This document shows, piece by piece, positions 48,964 to 57,502 of a DNA stretch of 64,000 nucleotides (position 1 is the first letter of the stretch; each line of letters begins with the position of its first letter). Source of the stretch: Deltaproteobacteria bacterium (lineage in GTDB: Bacteria; Myxococcota_A; UBA9042; PHBI01); the NCBI GenBank assembly GCA_020632715.1, contig JACKFA010000003.1, positions 992,001 through 1,056,000 on the forward strand, written 5' to 3'. Below the pieces are notes generated by a model. That model was not told the DNA's origin. It saw only the letters and a list, made by a program, of their open reading frames with translations, and did no database searches. The translations under genes were made by a program, and so were the position numbers.

Positions 48964-49267
48964 CGCCCGGCGTGGTCGCGATGAACGCGTTCACGACGGC
49001 GCCCGTGCCGGCCGAGGAGGAGCCCACGCCACCGGCGGCCGACGAGCCGCCGCCGATCCCCGCTCGCGTTCGACGAGGACACCGAGATCCGGGGCATGGA
49101 TCTCTCCGCGCTGGTCGCGGCCGTCGGGGACGCCGAGGCAGCGCCCGCCGACGTCTCCGCGCCTCCGCCCGCCGACGTGGCGGCGCCGCCTGCGCCCGTC
49201 ACGCCAGGGCTCTCCCTCCCTCCCCCCAGCGGCCTCGCGCCGCGGGCGGCGCTGGCTCCTCGGGGCC
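48964..49267 (+). other. Out-of-frame linker of the kinase gene
   Basis: No intact gene, but the stretch reads as protein in successive frames: 'VVAMNAFTTAPVPAEEEPTPPA' in frame 3 to about 49,065, then 'LAFDEDTEIRGMDLSALVAAVG' in frame 1 to about 49,225, then 'RRGRRWLLGAVSAVAVV' in frame 2. This is the pattern of a coding region with single-base losses or gains, rather than an intergenic spacer. Confidence 0.65.
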
Positions 49268-49795
49268 GTGAGCGCGGTCGCGGTCGTCGCGACGGTGGCG
49301 CTCGTGGCGCTCGGGTCCGGCGGCGAGCAGATCGCGCGCGCCGCCGGGCACGCGCTCGGCGGTGGCGCGTGGCCCACGACCGCCCCGACCGCCGCCGCGG
49401 CTCCGCCGACCGCGGCCGAGGGCGCCGCCGCGGCGCGCCAGGCCGATCCCTTCGCGGCGAACGACGCCGGCACGACCGACCCGAGCCTCGAGCTCCCGGG
49501 CGCGCGGGCGGCGACGGACGCGCCGACCGACCCTCTCGCGGCCGACCCCGAGCTCGCGGTCGCCCTCGAGGCGCTGAGCGTCGCCGGCGACGGCGCGGAC
49601 GAGCCCGGCGAGGCGGTCGACGCGGGCGCGGAGCCGACCGTGGAGCAGGCCGCCCCGGCGCTCGAGGCGAAGACCCCGCCGTCCCGCCCGAAGCACGTCG
49701 GCAAGCGGCCGCACAAGCCGAAGTCGAAGACCGCCCCACCCGCGACGCTCCCCGGGTTCCGCCCGGACACGGGGACCCGCACGGTCCACGAGTGA
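49268..49795 (+). CDS. Membrane-tail part of the Ser/Thr kinase (separate frame as read)
   Basis: A 175-residue frame beginning at a GTG inside a membrane helix (VSAVAVVATVALVALGSGG); the helix really starts upstream in the same frame at RRGRRWLLGA. The rest is an Ala/Pro/Thr/Asp-rich, low-complexity outer tail that ends in a basic stretch (KHVGKRPHKPKSK). No domain is recognised. With the out-of-frame linker before it, this is best seen as the C-terminal part of the kinase gene that starts at 47854. The next gene starts two bases after its stop, so it ends an operon-like junction. Confidence 0.6.
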   Translation: MSAVAVVATVALVALGSGGEQIARAAGHALGGGAWPTTAPTAAAAPPTAAEGAAAARQADPFAANDAGTTDPSLELPGARAATDAPTDPLAADPELAVALEALSVAGDGADEPGEAVDAGAEPTVEQAAPALEAKTPPSRPKHVGKRPHKPKSKTAPPATLPGFRPDTGTRTVHE

Positions 49796-49797
49796 CG

Positions 49798-50844
49798 ATG
49801 CGCCCTCCCCTCCCGCCAAGCGCTGCCCTCGCCCTGCTCGTCCTGCTCGCCCTCGGGCTCGCGACGCCCGGCCACGCCCGGGCCGCGGCGCTCGTGCCGA
49901 AGCTCCCGCCGCGCGCCGCGAACGCCCCCGGCGACGCCGACCGGGCCGCGCGCGCGTACGACCGCGCCGCCCGCGCCTACGAGAAGAAGGACCTGAAGAC
50001 GGCGCTGTCGGCCGCCAACGAGGCCTTCGAGATCCTGCCCAACGCGAGCACGGCGCTCTCGCGGGCCGTGATCCTCGAGCGCGCCGGGGTCGCGCAGGGC
50101 GCGCTCGAGAGCTACCTCGTCGCGGCCGAGCTGAGCCCGACGGACGACGAGCGGCGCCTCATCGAGGAGGGGCTCGTGCGCGTCGGGAAGACGCTGAGCC
50201 CGCCGATGACGACCGTGACCGTCATCGCGCAGCCGGCCGGCGCGGCGGTCGAGGTCGACGGCGTGCCCTTCCTCGCGCCGCGGCTCATCGCCGTCGACGC
50301 CGGCAAGCACGTCGTGAAGGCGACGGCGCCCGGCTACGAGCCGCTCAGCGACACGTTCGTCGCGCGCCCGGGGCGCTCGGATCGGGTCGAGCTGAGCCTC
50401 GTCCCCGACGCGACCTCCTCGCCGCTCCCGACCGACGATCCGCTCTGCGTGAGCGCGCGCGAGACGTCGTCCGGCTCCGCCGCGCCCTGGATCGTGACGG
50501 GCGCCGGCGTCGCCGTGATGGCGCTCGGCGTGGGCTTCCACCTCGCGGCCGCGGACGCCGCCGACGACTCGAAGCACTTCGCGAAGCCCGGCGTCGACGG
50601 GCTCCCGGAGGACGTGCGCCTGAGCCTCTACCGGCGGGCCGTGGGGCACGCGGAGGACCAGCGGACGGTCGCCTACGCGGCCTACGGCATCGGCGCGGCC
50701 GCGGTCATCACGGGGGTCATCCTCATCGCCCTCGACGACGACGACGCCCCGGCGGGCGACGCGTCGAAGGCGAAGGCCGCGCCGCCGGCGGCCGCCTGGG
50801 TCTCGCCGGACGGGGCCGGCCTCGAGCTGCACGGCAGCTTCTGA
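49798..50844 (+). CDS. Exported TPR/PEGA-domain membrane protein
   Basis: A 348-residue protein with signal peptide (MRPPLPPSAALALLVLLALGLATPGHARA). A short tetratricopeptide-like part follows ('RAARAYEKKDLKTALSAANEAFEILPNASTALSRA'), then a PEGA beta domain ('VTVIAQPAGAAVEVDGVPFLAPRLIAVDAGKHVVKATAPGYEPL'). Two hydrophobic segments ('PWIVTGAGVAVMALGVGFHLAA' and 'YAAYGIGAAAVITGVILIAL') flank a polar loop. This layout recurs in Myxococcota beside Ser/Thr kinases, as here. It may sense or bind at the envelope. ATG 49798 follows the kinase tail's stop at once, so the genes are probably co-transcribed. Confidence 0.85.
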   Translation: MRPPLPPSAALALLVLLALGLATPGHARAAALVPKLPPRAANAPGDADRAARAYDRAARAYEKKDLKTALSAANEAFEILPNASTALSRAVILERAGVAQGALESYLVAAELSPTDDERRLIEEGLVRVGKTLSPPMTTVTVIAQPAGAAVEVDGVPFLAPRLIAVDAGKHVVKATAPGYEPLSDTFVARPGRSDRVELSLVPDATSSPLPTDDPLCVSARETSSGSAAPWIVTGAGVAVMALGVGFHLAAADAADDSKHFAKPGVDGLPEDVRLSLYRRAVGHAEDQRTVAYAAYGIGAAAVITGVILIALDDDDAPAGDASKAKAAPPAAAWVSPDGAGLELHGSF

Positions 50845-50850
50845 CGCGCC

Positions 50851-52218
50851 TCAGCCGGGGGGCTCTCCCTCGGGCGTGACCTCGACCGGCCGCATCGTCG
50901 CGCCGCCGTTCGGGCGGAGGCCGATCATCCGCAGCAGGAGCTGCCGGCGCCCGACGGTCTGCGCGGGGCCGAGGGCGCGGAGGACGCGCGGCGCCGCGAG
51001 CGCGATGGCGAGGCGCCCGGCGAAGCTCACGCCGAAGAGCCAGCGGTAGCCGAGCCCCGCCTCGGTGAAGAGGAGCGTGCCGAGGACGCCGCCGGCGAGG
51101 ATCCCGACGCCGTTCATGACGGCGTTGGCGGCGAACGCGAGGGGCCGCTCGCGCGCGGGCGTCGTCTCGAGGACGAGCGTGAAGAGGGCGACCTCGTAGC
51201 CGCCCCACGCGAAGCCGGAGAGGACCTGCGCGACGAGCGCCACCGCGACCCCGTCGGCGGCGATCCAGACGAGCGGGATGACGGCGACCGAGACGGCGGC
51301 GAGCGTGTAGACCGGGCGCGGGCCGTTCGCGTCGACGGCGCGCCCCCAGCCCGGGAGGGTCACGAGCTTCGTCGCGACGAGGGCGGCCTGGGCGGCCATG
51401 TAGACGCCGTAGTCGAAGTGGAGCTCCTTCAGCATGAAGGGCGCGAAGAAGGGCGACGACACGGCCACGGCGAAGACGAAGGCCGCCGCGAGCGGCAGCA
51501 GGCGGCGGGCGCTCGCGCCGTCCGCGCTCCGGAGGAAGCGGACGACGCGCTGCTCGCGCAGGACGCCGGCGAACGGCGGCTCCCAGGAGCGCAGGAGGAG
51601 CGCGGCGGAGCCGAGGCGGAAGGCGGCCGCGGCCCCGAAGATGAGCGCGAAGCCGAGGCCCGCGCCGGGGCGGCCGTCGCCGGGCTCGAGCCCCGCGAGC
51701 GCGAGCCCCCCGGCGAAGAGGCCGACGAAGGTGGCGCTGTGGACCCAGCGGTTGCGGCGGGCGAAGTAGTCGCCGCGGACGGCGGGCGGGACGACGTCGC
51801 CGAACCAGGACGACCAGGCGACGCCGGCGGCCTGGCCGAACGCCTGGTAGAGGCACGCGAGGACGAGGAGCGAGGTCGGGCCTTGCTCCGCGGCGCCGTC
51901 GAGGGCCGCGAGCGCGGCGAGGACGCACGCCTGCGCGACGACCGCGGCGACGACGAGGCTCCGGCGGTGGCGCAGGCGGCGGAGGAGGAAGACGGCGCCG
52001 AGGGAGCCGAGGGAGCCGAGGAAGAGCGGGAGCGTCGAGACGAGGATGACGACGACCGCGCTCGCGTGGAGGCGGATGGCGTCGGCGACGAAGTAGACCT
52101 CGCCGAGGCCGACCATGACGGCGTAGAGGACCCCCTCGACGACGGAGCGCGCCATGGTGCGGCGCACGAGGGCGTCGAGGGGCGCTGGAGGGGCGACGGG
52201 GGCGGCGTCCGCGGTCAT
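50851..52218 (-). CDS. Major facilitator superfamily transporter
   Basis: A 455-residue inner-membrane protein with twelve hydrophobic helices in two halves. The loop 2-3 motif is degenerate ('FLLRRLRHRRSLVV'), while 'SSWFGDVVPPAVRGDYFARRNRW' and 'GWGRAVDANGPRPVYTL' (loop 8-9, G-x-x-x-D-x-x-G type) mark the MFS fold. The substrate cannot be read from the sequence. It lies 35 bases behind the APC transporter gene on the same strand, so the two may be one unit. It is convergent with the PEGA gene, six bases away. Confidence 0.88.
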   Translation of the reverse strand: MTADAAPVAPPAPLDALVRRTMARSVVEGVLYAVMVGLGEVYFVADAIRLHASAVVVILVSTLPLFLGSLGSLGAVFLLRRLRHRRSLVVAAVVAQACVLAALAALDGAAEQGPTSLLVLACLYQAFGQAAGVAWSSWFGDVVPPAVRGDYFARRNRWVHSATFVGLFAGGLALAGLEPGDGRPGAGLGFALIFGAAAAFRLGSAALLLRSWEPPFAGVLREQRVVRFLRSADGASARRLLPLAAAFVFAVAVSSPFFAPFMLKELHFDYGVYMAAQAALVATKLVTLPGWGRAVDANGPRPVYTLAAVSVAVIPLVWIAADGVAVALVAQVLSGFAWGGYEVALFTLVLETTPARERPLAFAANAVMNGVGILAGGVLGTLLFTEAGLGYRWLFGVSFAGRLAIALAAPRVLRALGPAQTVGRRQLLLRMIGLRPNGGATMRPVEVTPEGEPPG

Positions 52219-52253
52219 CTCGGCTAGTCGTTCGTGCGGCGGCGGCGGCGCGG

Positions 52254-54128
52254 TCAGAGGATGAGGCGCACGCCGCCGAGGTCGTCGATGCTGTGCGGGA
52301 AGCGGTCGCCGGGCGTGGCGATGAACATGTAGTTCTTCGGCACATCGAGGCGCTGCGACAGGGACTCGATGATGTCCGGGCCGAAGGTGCCGCGGACGGC
52401 GACGAAGTCGATGCGGAGCTGCGGGTAGAGGTGGTCGATGGTCGAGAGGTGCTCGGCGAGCTCGGCGGGGATGCCGGCCTCGTCCTCGTAGACGTGCACC
52501 ACCTTGAGGCGCGTCGTGTGCTCGTTCTGGAGCACGTAGAGCGCGGCGCGGTTCAGCATCGGCAGCGAGTCGCCCTTCGTGAAGTAGACCACCGTGAGGC
52601 TGTTGATCTCGTCGATCTTCCGCCGCACGCGCGAGTTCACCCAGCTGTTCACGGCGCGGACCTTCTCGAGGACGGAGGTCGACACGAAGAGGAGGAGCTT
52701 CATGAGGTCGATGCGGAGGAACATGACCGCGATGACGAGGATGGCGGCGACGAAGTAGATGCCGAACACCTCGACGTACTTCGGGTCCTTCACGATGTTG
52801 CCGATGAGCCCGGCGAGGACGGCCGCGAGCGCCACGGTGACGCCGAGCCAGCTCGCCCGGACCGTGGTCGGGAGGCGCGAGCGCTTCTTCTTGAGCAGCA
52901 TGTTGCCGATGGCGAAGAGCGACATCACGCAGAGGAAGGAGATGGTGTAGACGCCGGCGAGGACCTCCACGTCGCCGCTCGTCGAGACGAGGATCGAGCA
53001 GCAGAGCGCGAAGAACCCGAGGATGATCCAGTGGTTCGTGTCGCGGATCTTGTTCTTCGCGAGGAGGACGCGCGGGAGGCAGCGGTCGAGCGCCATGCGG
53101 CGGACGAGGCCCGTGACGCCGACGTAGGAGGTCAGGACGGCGCCGGACAGGACGAGCACGGCGTCGATGCTGATCCAGGTCTTGAAGAAGCCGCCGACGG
53201 AGATGTCGCCCATCTGCGCGAGGAGGTCGGTGGGGCCGCCGTCGTGGAACTCGCCGAGGGGCAGGGAGCCGAGGGCGAGGAAGGCCATGAGCGGGTTGAA
53301 GATGGCGACCGCGATCCACATGTTGCGGAGCGTGAGCGGGAAGACGCCCGGCTTCTGCTCCTCGATGAAGTTGGCGGAGCTCTCGAAGCCGCTGATCCCG
53401 AGCATCGCGGCGGCGAAGCCGAAGAAGAGGGCGTGGAGGAAGCCCTCGCTCGACGGGACCTGGAAGTTCTGGCCGAGCTGCTCGGGGTGCATGGCGACGT
53501 AGATGCCGGCGGCGACGGCGAGGATCGTGAGCGTCACGATGTGGAAGATGAAGATGGCGAGGGCGACCTTCGCGGACTCGCTGATGCCGATGAGGTTCAG
53601 GAAGGCGAAGAAGCCGAGGAGGCCGACGGTCGCCCAGAAGATGTTCAGGCCGCCGAAGAGGTTGTGCGCGTAGTGCATGGCGTCGCCGGCGCTGATGACG
53701 GCGGTCGCGATGTAGGAGAGGAGCGTGAGGGCGGCGGCGGCGGCGGCGACCTTCTTGTTGGTCGTGTTGAGCAGCAGCGTGTAGGTGCCGCCGTTCAGCG
53801 GCAGGGCGCCGCCGACCTCGGCGTAGACCTTCCGGAACAGGAAGAGGACGCCGGCGACCACGAGGAGGGCGACCGGGGCGAGGACGCCGGCCGCGCCGAT
53901 GCAGAGGGCCGAGACGTAGAGCACGCTCGAGGTGATGTCGTTGCCGCAGATGGCGGTCGACGACCACTTGCCGAGCGTGTGCTTGTGCCCCTGGTCGAGG
54001 CGCTCGAGCGGCACGGTCGTGTCGAGGTCCGTGATGCGCTCGGACTGTCCCCAGCCGGCGAACTCCCAGCCCTCGTGGACGGCCGGAGCGGCCAGGACGC
54101 CGTCCGGCGCGATCATCTCATCGCTCAT
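52254..54128 (-). CDS. APC-superfamily amino acid permease with C-terminal cytosolic domain
   Basis: A 624-residue membrane protein with about twelve helices. An 'AICGNDITSSVLYVSALCIG' segment in the first helix gives the unwound substrate site; 'KVYAEVGGALPLNGGTYTLLLN' and 'GISGFESSANFIEEQKPGVFPLTLRNMW' are typical of the amino acid-polyamine-organocation family. The last 140 residues ('TVVYFTKGDSLPMLNRAALYVLQNEHTTRLKVVHVYEDE') look like a universal stress protein-like domain that could gate the transporter. The cargo is unknown, presumably amino acids. ATG 54128 has GAGGG upstream. Confidence 0.9.
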   Translation of the reverse strand: MSDEMIAPDGVLAAPAVHEGWEFAGWGQSERITDLDTTVPLERLDQGHKHTLGKWSSTAICGNDITSSVLYVSALCIGAAGVLAPVALLVVAGVLFLFRKVYAEVGGALPLNGGTYTLLLNTTNKKVAAAAAALTLLSYIATAVISAGDAMHYAHNLFGGLNIFWATVGLLGFFAFLNLIGISESAKVALAIFIFHIVTLTILAVAAGIYVAMHPEQLGQNFQVPSSEGFLHALFFGFAAAMLGISGFESSANFIEEQKPGVFPLTLRNMWIAVAIFNPLMAFLALGSLPLGEFHDGGPTDLLAQMGDISVGGFFKTWISIDAVLVLSGAVLTSYVGVTGLVRRMALDRCLPRVLLAKNKIRDTNHWIILGFFALCCSILVSTSGDVEVLAGVYTISFLCVMSLFAIGNMLLKKKRSRLPTTVRASWLGVTVALAAVLAGLIGNIVKDPKYVEVFGIYFVAAILVIAVMFLRIDLMKLLLFVSTSVLEKVRAVNSWVNSRVRRKIDEINSLTVVYFTKGDSLPMLNRAALYVLQNEHTTRLKVVHVYEDEAGIPAELAEHLSTIDHLYPQLRIDFVAVRGTFGPDIIESLSQRLDVPKNYMFIATPGDRFPHSIDDLGGVRLIL

Positions 54129-54170
54129 GGTGACCCTCGTTGCCGCCGCTACGATGGCCAAAGGGGCGCG

Positions 54171-54195
54171 GCTTGTAAACCCGCGCGAGGCGGGT
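54171..54195 (-). terminator. Weak terminator-like hairpin in the 54.1-54.4 kb gap
   Basis: On the minus strand, ACCCGC-CTCGC-GCGGGT (54195 to 54179) is followed by TTTACAAG. The stem is short and the T run only three, so it is a candidate terminator for the 143-residue gene upstream. The rest of the 253-base gap (54129-54381) shows nothing else I can name. Confidence 0.35.
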
Positions 54196-54381
54196 GTGGC
54201 GCGCCTCGACGACGAGACCACACGCACTGGCGGCTCGGACCTCGACCGCCCGGCGAGCAGGGCGCCCACCGGACGAAGGGCGTCGTCGGGCCCGCGCGCG
54301 GCGGCCCGCAGCCGGTCGCGCCTGCGCCCGTCGGGTGTCGCGGCTCCACCTCGACCTGCGCGTCGGCGTCTGACCGCCGCG

Positions 54382-54813
54382 TCAGCGCGCGGCGACGCGG
54401 TGGCGCGCGAAGAACGCCGGGTCGTGGAGACCCGCGGCGAGCCAGGCGAAGAAGGCGCCGGCGCCGCCCTCGTCGACGCACTCCATCTCGTAGACGGGGC
54501 GGTCCTCGTCGAAGAGGACGAACGCGACGCGGCCGGGCTCGCGCTCGAGGTCCGCGCGGAAGCGCCCGGGGATGATGCTGACGTCGGCGTCGTCGACGAA
54601 GAAGACCGGCCCCTCGACCGAGGCGCGGACGCCGTGGAAGCGGCCGCCGATCCGCGCGTAGGCGCCGACGGCGACGGGCTCGAGGCCGGTGCGCGCGACC
54701 TCGCGCGGCGCGCCCTCCCCGTCGAGGGCCAGGGCGAGGGCGGGGTCGGTGATATGGGGGACGCGCGCCTTCACCGCCTGGTGATAGCACCGGGAGGCGA
54801 GGACGACACGCAC
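54382..54813 (-). CDS. Unknown 143-residue protein
   Basis: Soluble, no signal peptide or membrane segment. 'GPVFFVDDADVSIIPGRFRADLEREPGRVAFVLFDEDRPVYEMECVDEGG' suggests a small alpha/beta or beta-barrel fold, but no family is recognised. It begins at GTG 54813, just 13 bases after the stop of the P-domain lipoprotein gene on the same strand; no ribosome site is visible, so translation may be coupled or start later (GTG at the Val of VKARVPHIT). Confidence 0.6.
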   Translation of the reverse strand: MRVVLASRCYHQAVKARVPHITDPALALALDGEGAPREVARTGLEPVAVGAYARIGGRFHGVRASVEGPVFFVDDADVSIIPGRFRADLEREPGRVAFVLFDEDRPVYEMECVDEGGAGAFFAWLAAGLHDPAFFARHRVAAR

Positions 54814-54826
54814 TTTGAGCCGCGCG

Positions 54827-56539
54827 CTACTCGGCCGGCGTGACGACGAAGCCCCAGTGGTCGACGGTGCCGACGTCGACGGCGGCGGTGTCGACGACGT
54901 GGAGGGTCCAGTCGCCCTTGGCGCTCACGCCGGCGAAGCCCTTCACGTCGAAGCGCTGGTCGATCTCCTGCCCGCCGGCGCCGGCGCCGTCCCAGAGGGT
55001 GACGGTGGTGCCGTCGTGCTCGAGCGTCACGACGAGGTCGCCGATGTAGGTGTGGTGGATGACGAGCTCGGCGGTGAGGTCGCCGACGACGAGGTCCTGG
55101 TCGACGGTGATGGTCGAGGAGACGCCGGCGGGCGCGTCGTCCGGGATGGCGAGGGCGGGGTCGGCGCTGAAGCTGCCTGCGTCGCCGGTGGTCGGCGCCG
55201 CGACGCAGAGGGAGCCCGTCGGGGAGTAGCAGTTGTCGCGGACGCCGCTCATGCCGAAGGTCGAGTCGCCGACGCGCGTGCGGATGGCGCCGAGCATGTC
55301 CTTCCAGGAGACCTTGTAGCCGCCGCCGTCGAGGGCCTGGATGAGCTTCGCGAGGAAGGGGCCGGCGTAGTCGTTGGCGGGCGCGGACACCTCGACGACG
55401 GCGGACAGGACGTCGAGGTTGTCCCAGCCGCCCTTCCCGGCGAGGATCGGCGCGACGTAGTACTCGTAGCCGAGGCAGCCGCCGTAGAGGAAGATCTGGT
55501 AGAACGACGGGTACGTCGGGCGCGACCAGAAGTCGCTCGCGCCGAGCATGGAGTGGCCGTCGTACGCGACGATCTCGTGCTCGCTGATGGCCTTCTGGAA
55601 GTTGCCGAAGTGGCTGTAGTCGGAGAGGCCGGAGAAGTCGCGCGGCGAGTAGAGGTCGACCTCGACGGTGACGTCGCCGATGAGGCGCGAGAAGCGCTGC
55701 CCGACGGGGGCGCCCTCGTCCTCGGTGAACTTCGCCTGGGTGAGCCACGTGGCGAAGCGCTTCATGTTGCGGACGCCCGGGTCGCTGTCGGTGATGGCGC
55801 CGTCGCCGATCTGGCCGAAGAGGATGACCATCGTGACCTTCCCGTCGGCGACGAGCTGGTCGTACTCGGGGTAGGTCACCTTGGACGGCAGCATCTTGCT
55901 GACGGTGATCTGCATCTTCTGGAGCGGGAAGGTGCAGGACGCGAGGTCGGGGTGCCAGAGGTACCAGTAGGTGCTCTGGGAGAGGCCGATGTGCTCGTCG
56001 TCGTCGCCGCAGGTCTTGCCGGCGTCGGCCATGATGGTGAAGGGGTTCCGCGGGACGGGGGCCTCGAAGACCGTGCCGAGCTGGACGCCCTCGCGGGCCT
56101 TCTCGAGGAGGACGGCGTTGATGCCGCGGATCCGGAAGTGGGTCTTCTTGGCGGCGTCGCGGCCGGCGTCGCGGTTACTGACCCAGGCGCCGTCGATGTA
56201 CCACTCGACGCGGTCGGCGTTCGAGGCCTGCTCGGCGAGCGACTCGAGGTAGAGGTCGCCCTTCAGGCGGAAGTAGGTCATGGCGAACTGGCCGAGGACG
56301 GCGGGCGCCTTGTCGATCTGGTAGGCGGACGCCTCGATGTCGGCCTCGAGATCGACCTCCACCTCGATGCCGTCGGGGTTGTAGTACTGGGTGTCGGCCT
56401 TGCCGGGCTCGACGGCGGGGGCGAGGAGGGGGTTGTCGCCGGCGTCGTCGGTGGTGCCGGCGCCGCCGTCGTCGCAGGCGGCGCCGAGCGCCAGGAAGGA
56501 AAGGCTCACCGCCGCCACGAACAAGGTCGTCCTGCGCAT
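54827..56539 (-). CDS. Lipoprotein with P domain and possible clan-CD-like peptidase core
   Basis: A 570-residue lipoprotein (MRRTTLFVAAVSLSFLALGAAC, lipobox LGAAC). The last 120 residues are a proprotein-convertase P domain ('IPDDAPAGVSSTITVDQDLVVGDLTAELVIHHTYIGDLVVTLEHDGTTVTLWDGAG', then 'GDWTLHVVDTA'). P domains normally follow a protease. The middle has no S8 or metalloprotease motif, but it shows two hydrophobic strands ending in 'YDGHSMLG' (His329) and 'FLYGGCLG' (Cys355), the spacing and layout of clan CD cysteine peptidases (caspase, gingipain, separase type). That is an inference. GGAGG-rich sequence precedes the ATG. It is followed by a small unknown gene 13 bases on. Confidence 0.85.
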   Translation of the reverse strand: MRRTTLFVAAVSLSFLALGAACDDGGAGTTDDAGDNPLLAPAVEPGKADTQYYNPDGIEVEVDLEADIEASAYQIDKAPAVLGQFAMTYFRLKGDLYLESLAEQASNADRVEWYIDGAWVSNRDAGRDAAKKTHFRIRGINAVLLEKAREGVQLGTVFEAPVPRNPFTIMADAGKTCGDDDEHIGLSQSTYWYLWHPDLASCTFPLQKMQITVSKMLPSKVTYPEYDQLVADGKVTMVILFGQIGDGAITDSDPGVRNMKRFATWLTQAKFTEDEGAPVGQRFSRLIGDVTVEVDLYSPRDFSGLSDYSHFGNFQKAISEHEIVAYDGHSMLGASDFWSRPTYPSFYQIFLYGGCLGYEYYVAPILAGKGGWDNLDVLSAVVEVSAPANDYAGPFLAKLIQALDGGGYKVSWKDMLGAIRTRVGDSTFGMSGVRDNCYSPTGSLCVAAPTTGDAGSFSADPALAIPDDAPAGVSSTITVDQDLVVGDLTAELVIHHTYIGDLVVTLEHDGTTVTLWDGAGAGGQEIDQRFDVKGFAGVSAKGDWTLHVVDTAAVDVGTVDHWGFVVTPAE

Positions 56540-56578
56540 CTCCGCACCTCCGCCGATCTCCAGGGTGGGCGCTCTGTA

Positions 56579-57346
56579 TCAGAGGCCGGCGCGCGGCGCC
56601 AGCGGCGGTTCGAATTCGCGGCGCGCGGGCGCCGGAGACGCGACGAAGACGCGGCCGCGGTCGGTGACGCGGGCCGGGAGGGCGCGCTCCTCGACGTCGT
56701 AGCCCCAGGCGCGCCACCGGGCCACGCGCGCGGCGTTGACGGCGGGCTCGGGATCGCCGTGGCCCTTTCGCGGCGGGAGGCCGTCCTCACCGGCGAGGAG
56801 GGCGCGGGACTCGCAGCAGGGGACGACGGCGAAGGCGGCGCCCTGGCGGCGGGCGAGCTCGGCGACGGTGTCGGTGAGGCCGCCGCAGAGGTGGACGCCG
56901 ACGACGAGGTCGGCGGGGGCGATGCCGTCGACCCGGTCGAGGCGGAGCTCGCGGTAGCGGACGGCGGTCTTGACGCGGAGGTGGGCGGGAGCGAGGAGCT
57001 CGCGGATGCGGTCCCAGGAGTCGGGGCGGCGGCGGTCGAGCTGGTCGACGCGGGACAGCGCCGGGAAGAGGACCGCGGCGAAGAGGCCGACCATGCCGTG
57101 GCCGGCGCCGACCTCGCAGACGGTGCGGGCGCGGGCGAGCTCGGGGGCGAGGCGCTCGAGGACGAAGAGGGTCTCGACGACCTCCTTCCGGCGGACGACG
57201 CGGCGGCCGCGGAGGCGGTGGAGCACGCCCCAGACGGGGTCGGTGGGGGCGAAGGGGCCGATGAGGCGGCGCATGTCGCGCCAGCCGAGGTGGTGGATCG
57301 ACTGGAGGTTGTAGCCGGGGTCGGAGAGCAGCGCGTCGATGCCCAT
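56579..57346 (-). CDS. Class I SAM-dependent methyltransferase
   Basis: A 255-residue soluble protein. The SAM-binding motif is 'CEVGAGHGMVGLFAAVLFP' (near residue 78); 'DLVVGVHLCGGLTDTV' and 'FAVVPCCES' follow and match the Methyltransf_32 group (VHLCG plus a PCC motif), whose characterised relatives act on tRNA or are uncharacterised. N-terminal helices resemble the domain seen in that group. The substrate is unknown. It starts at ATG 57346 and lies 39 bases upstream of the P-domain lipoprotein on the same strand. Confidence 0.85.
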   Translation of the reverse strand: MGIDALLSDPGYNLQSIHHLGWRDMRRLIGPFAPTDPVWGVLHRLRGRRVVRRKEVVETLFVLERLAPELARARTVCEVGAGHGMVGLFAAVLFPALSRVDQLDRRRPDSWDRIRELLAPAHLRVKTAVRYRELRLDRVDGIAPADLVVGVHLCGGLTDTVAELARRQGAAFAVVPCCESRALLAGEDGLPPRKGHGDPEPAVNAARVARWRAWGYDVEERALPARVTDRGRVFVASPAPARREFEPPLAPRAGL

Positions 57347-57502
57347 GGGGCGGTTCTACGGCGGGCGGGAGGCGGTGTAAAACGCGCGCAAATGGGCGGG
57401 CGGTTCGGAAGTGGGCCCGGAGGGGGTGCGTTCGACGGGCTCCCGGGCGAAGCTCGCTCACGGACGCCGCCGCAAGCCACCTCGAACGCAGGAGCCGCCG
57501 CC

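Noticed and set aside
52293..54575. Plus-strand Asp/Glu/Arg-rich frame of 760 codons
   Set aside because: Antisense shadow of the APC permease; highly charged low-complexity sequence typical of reverse reading of membrane proteins.
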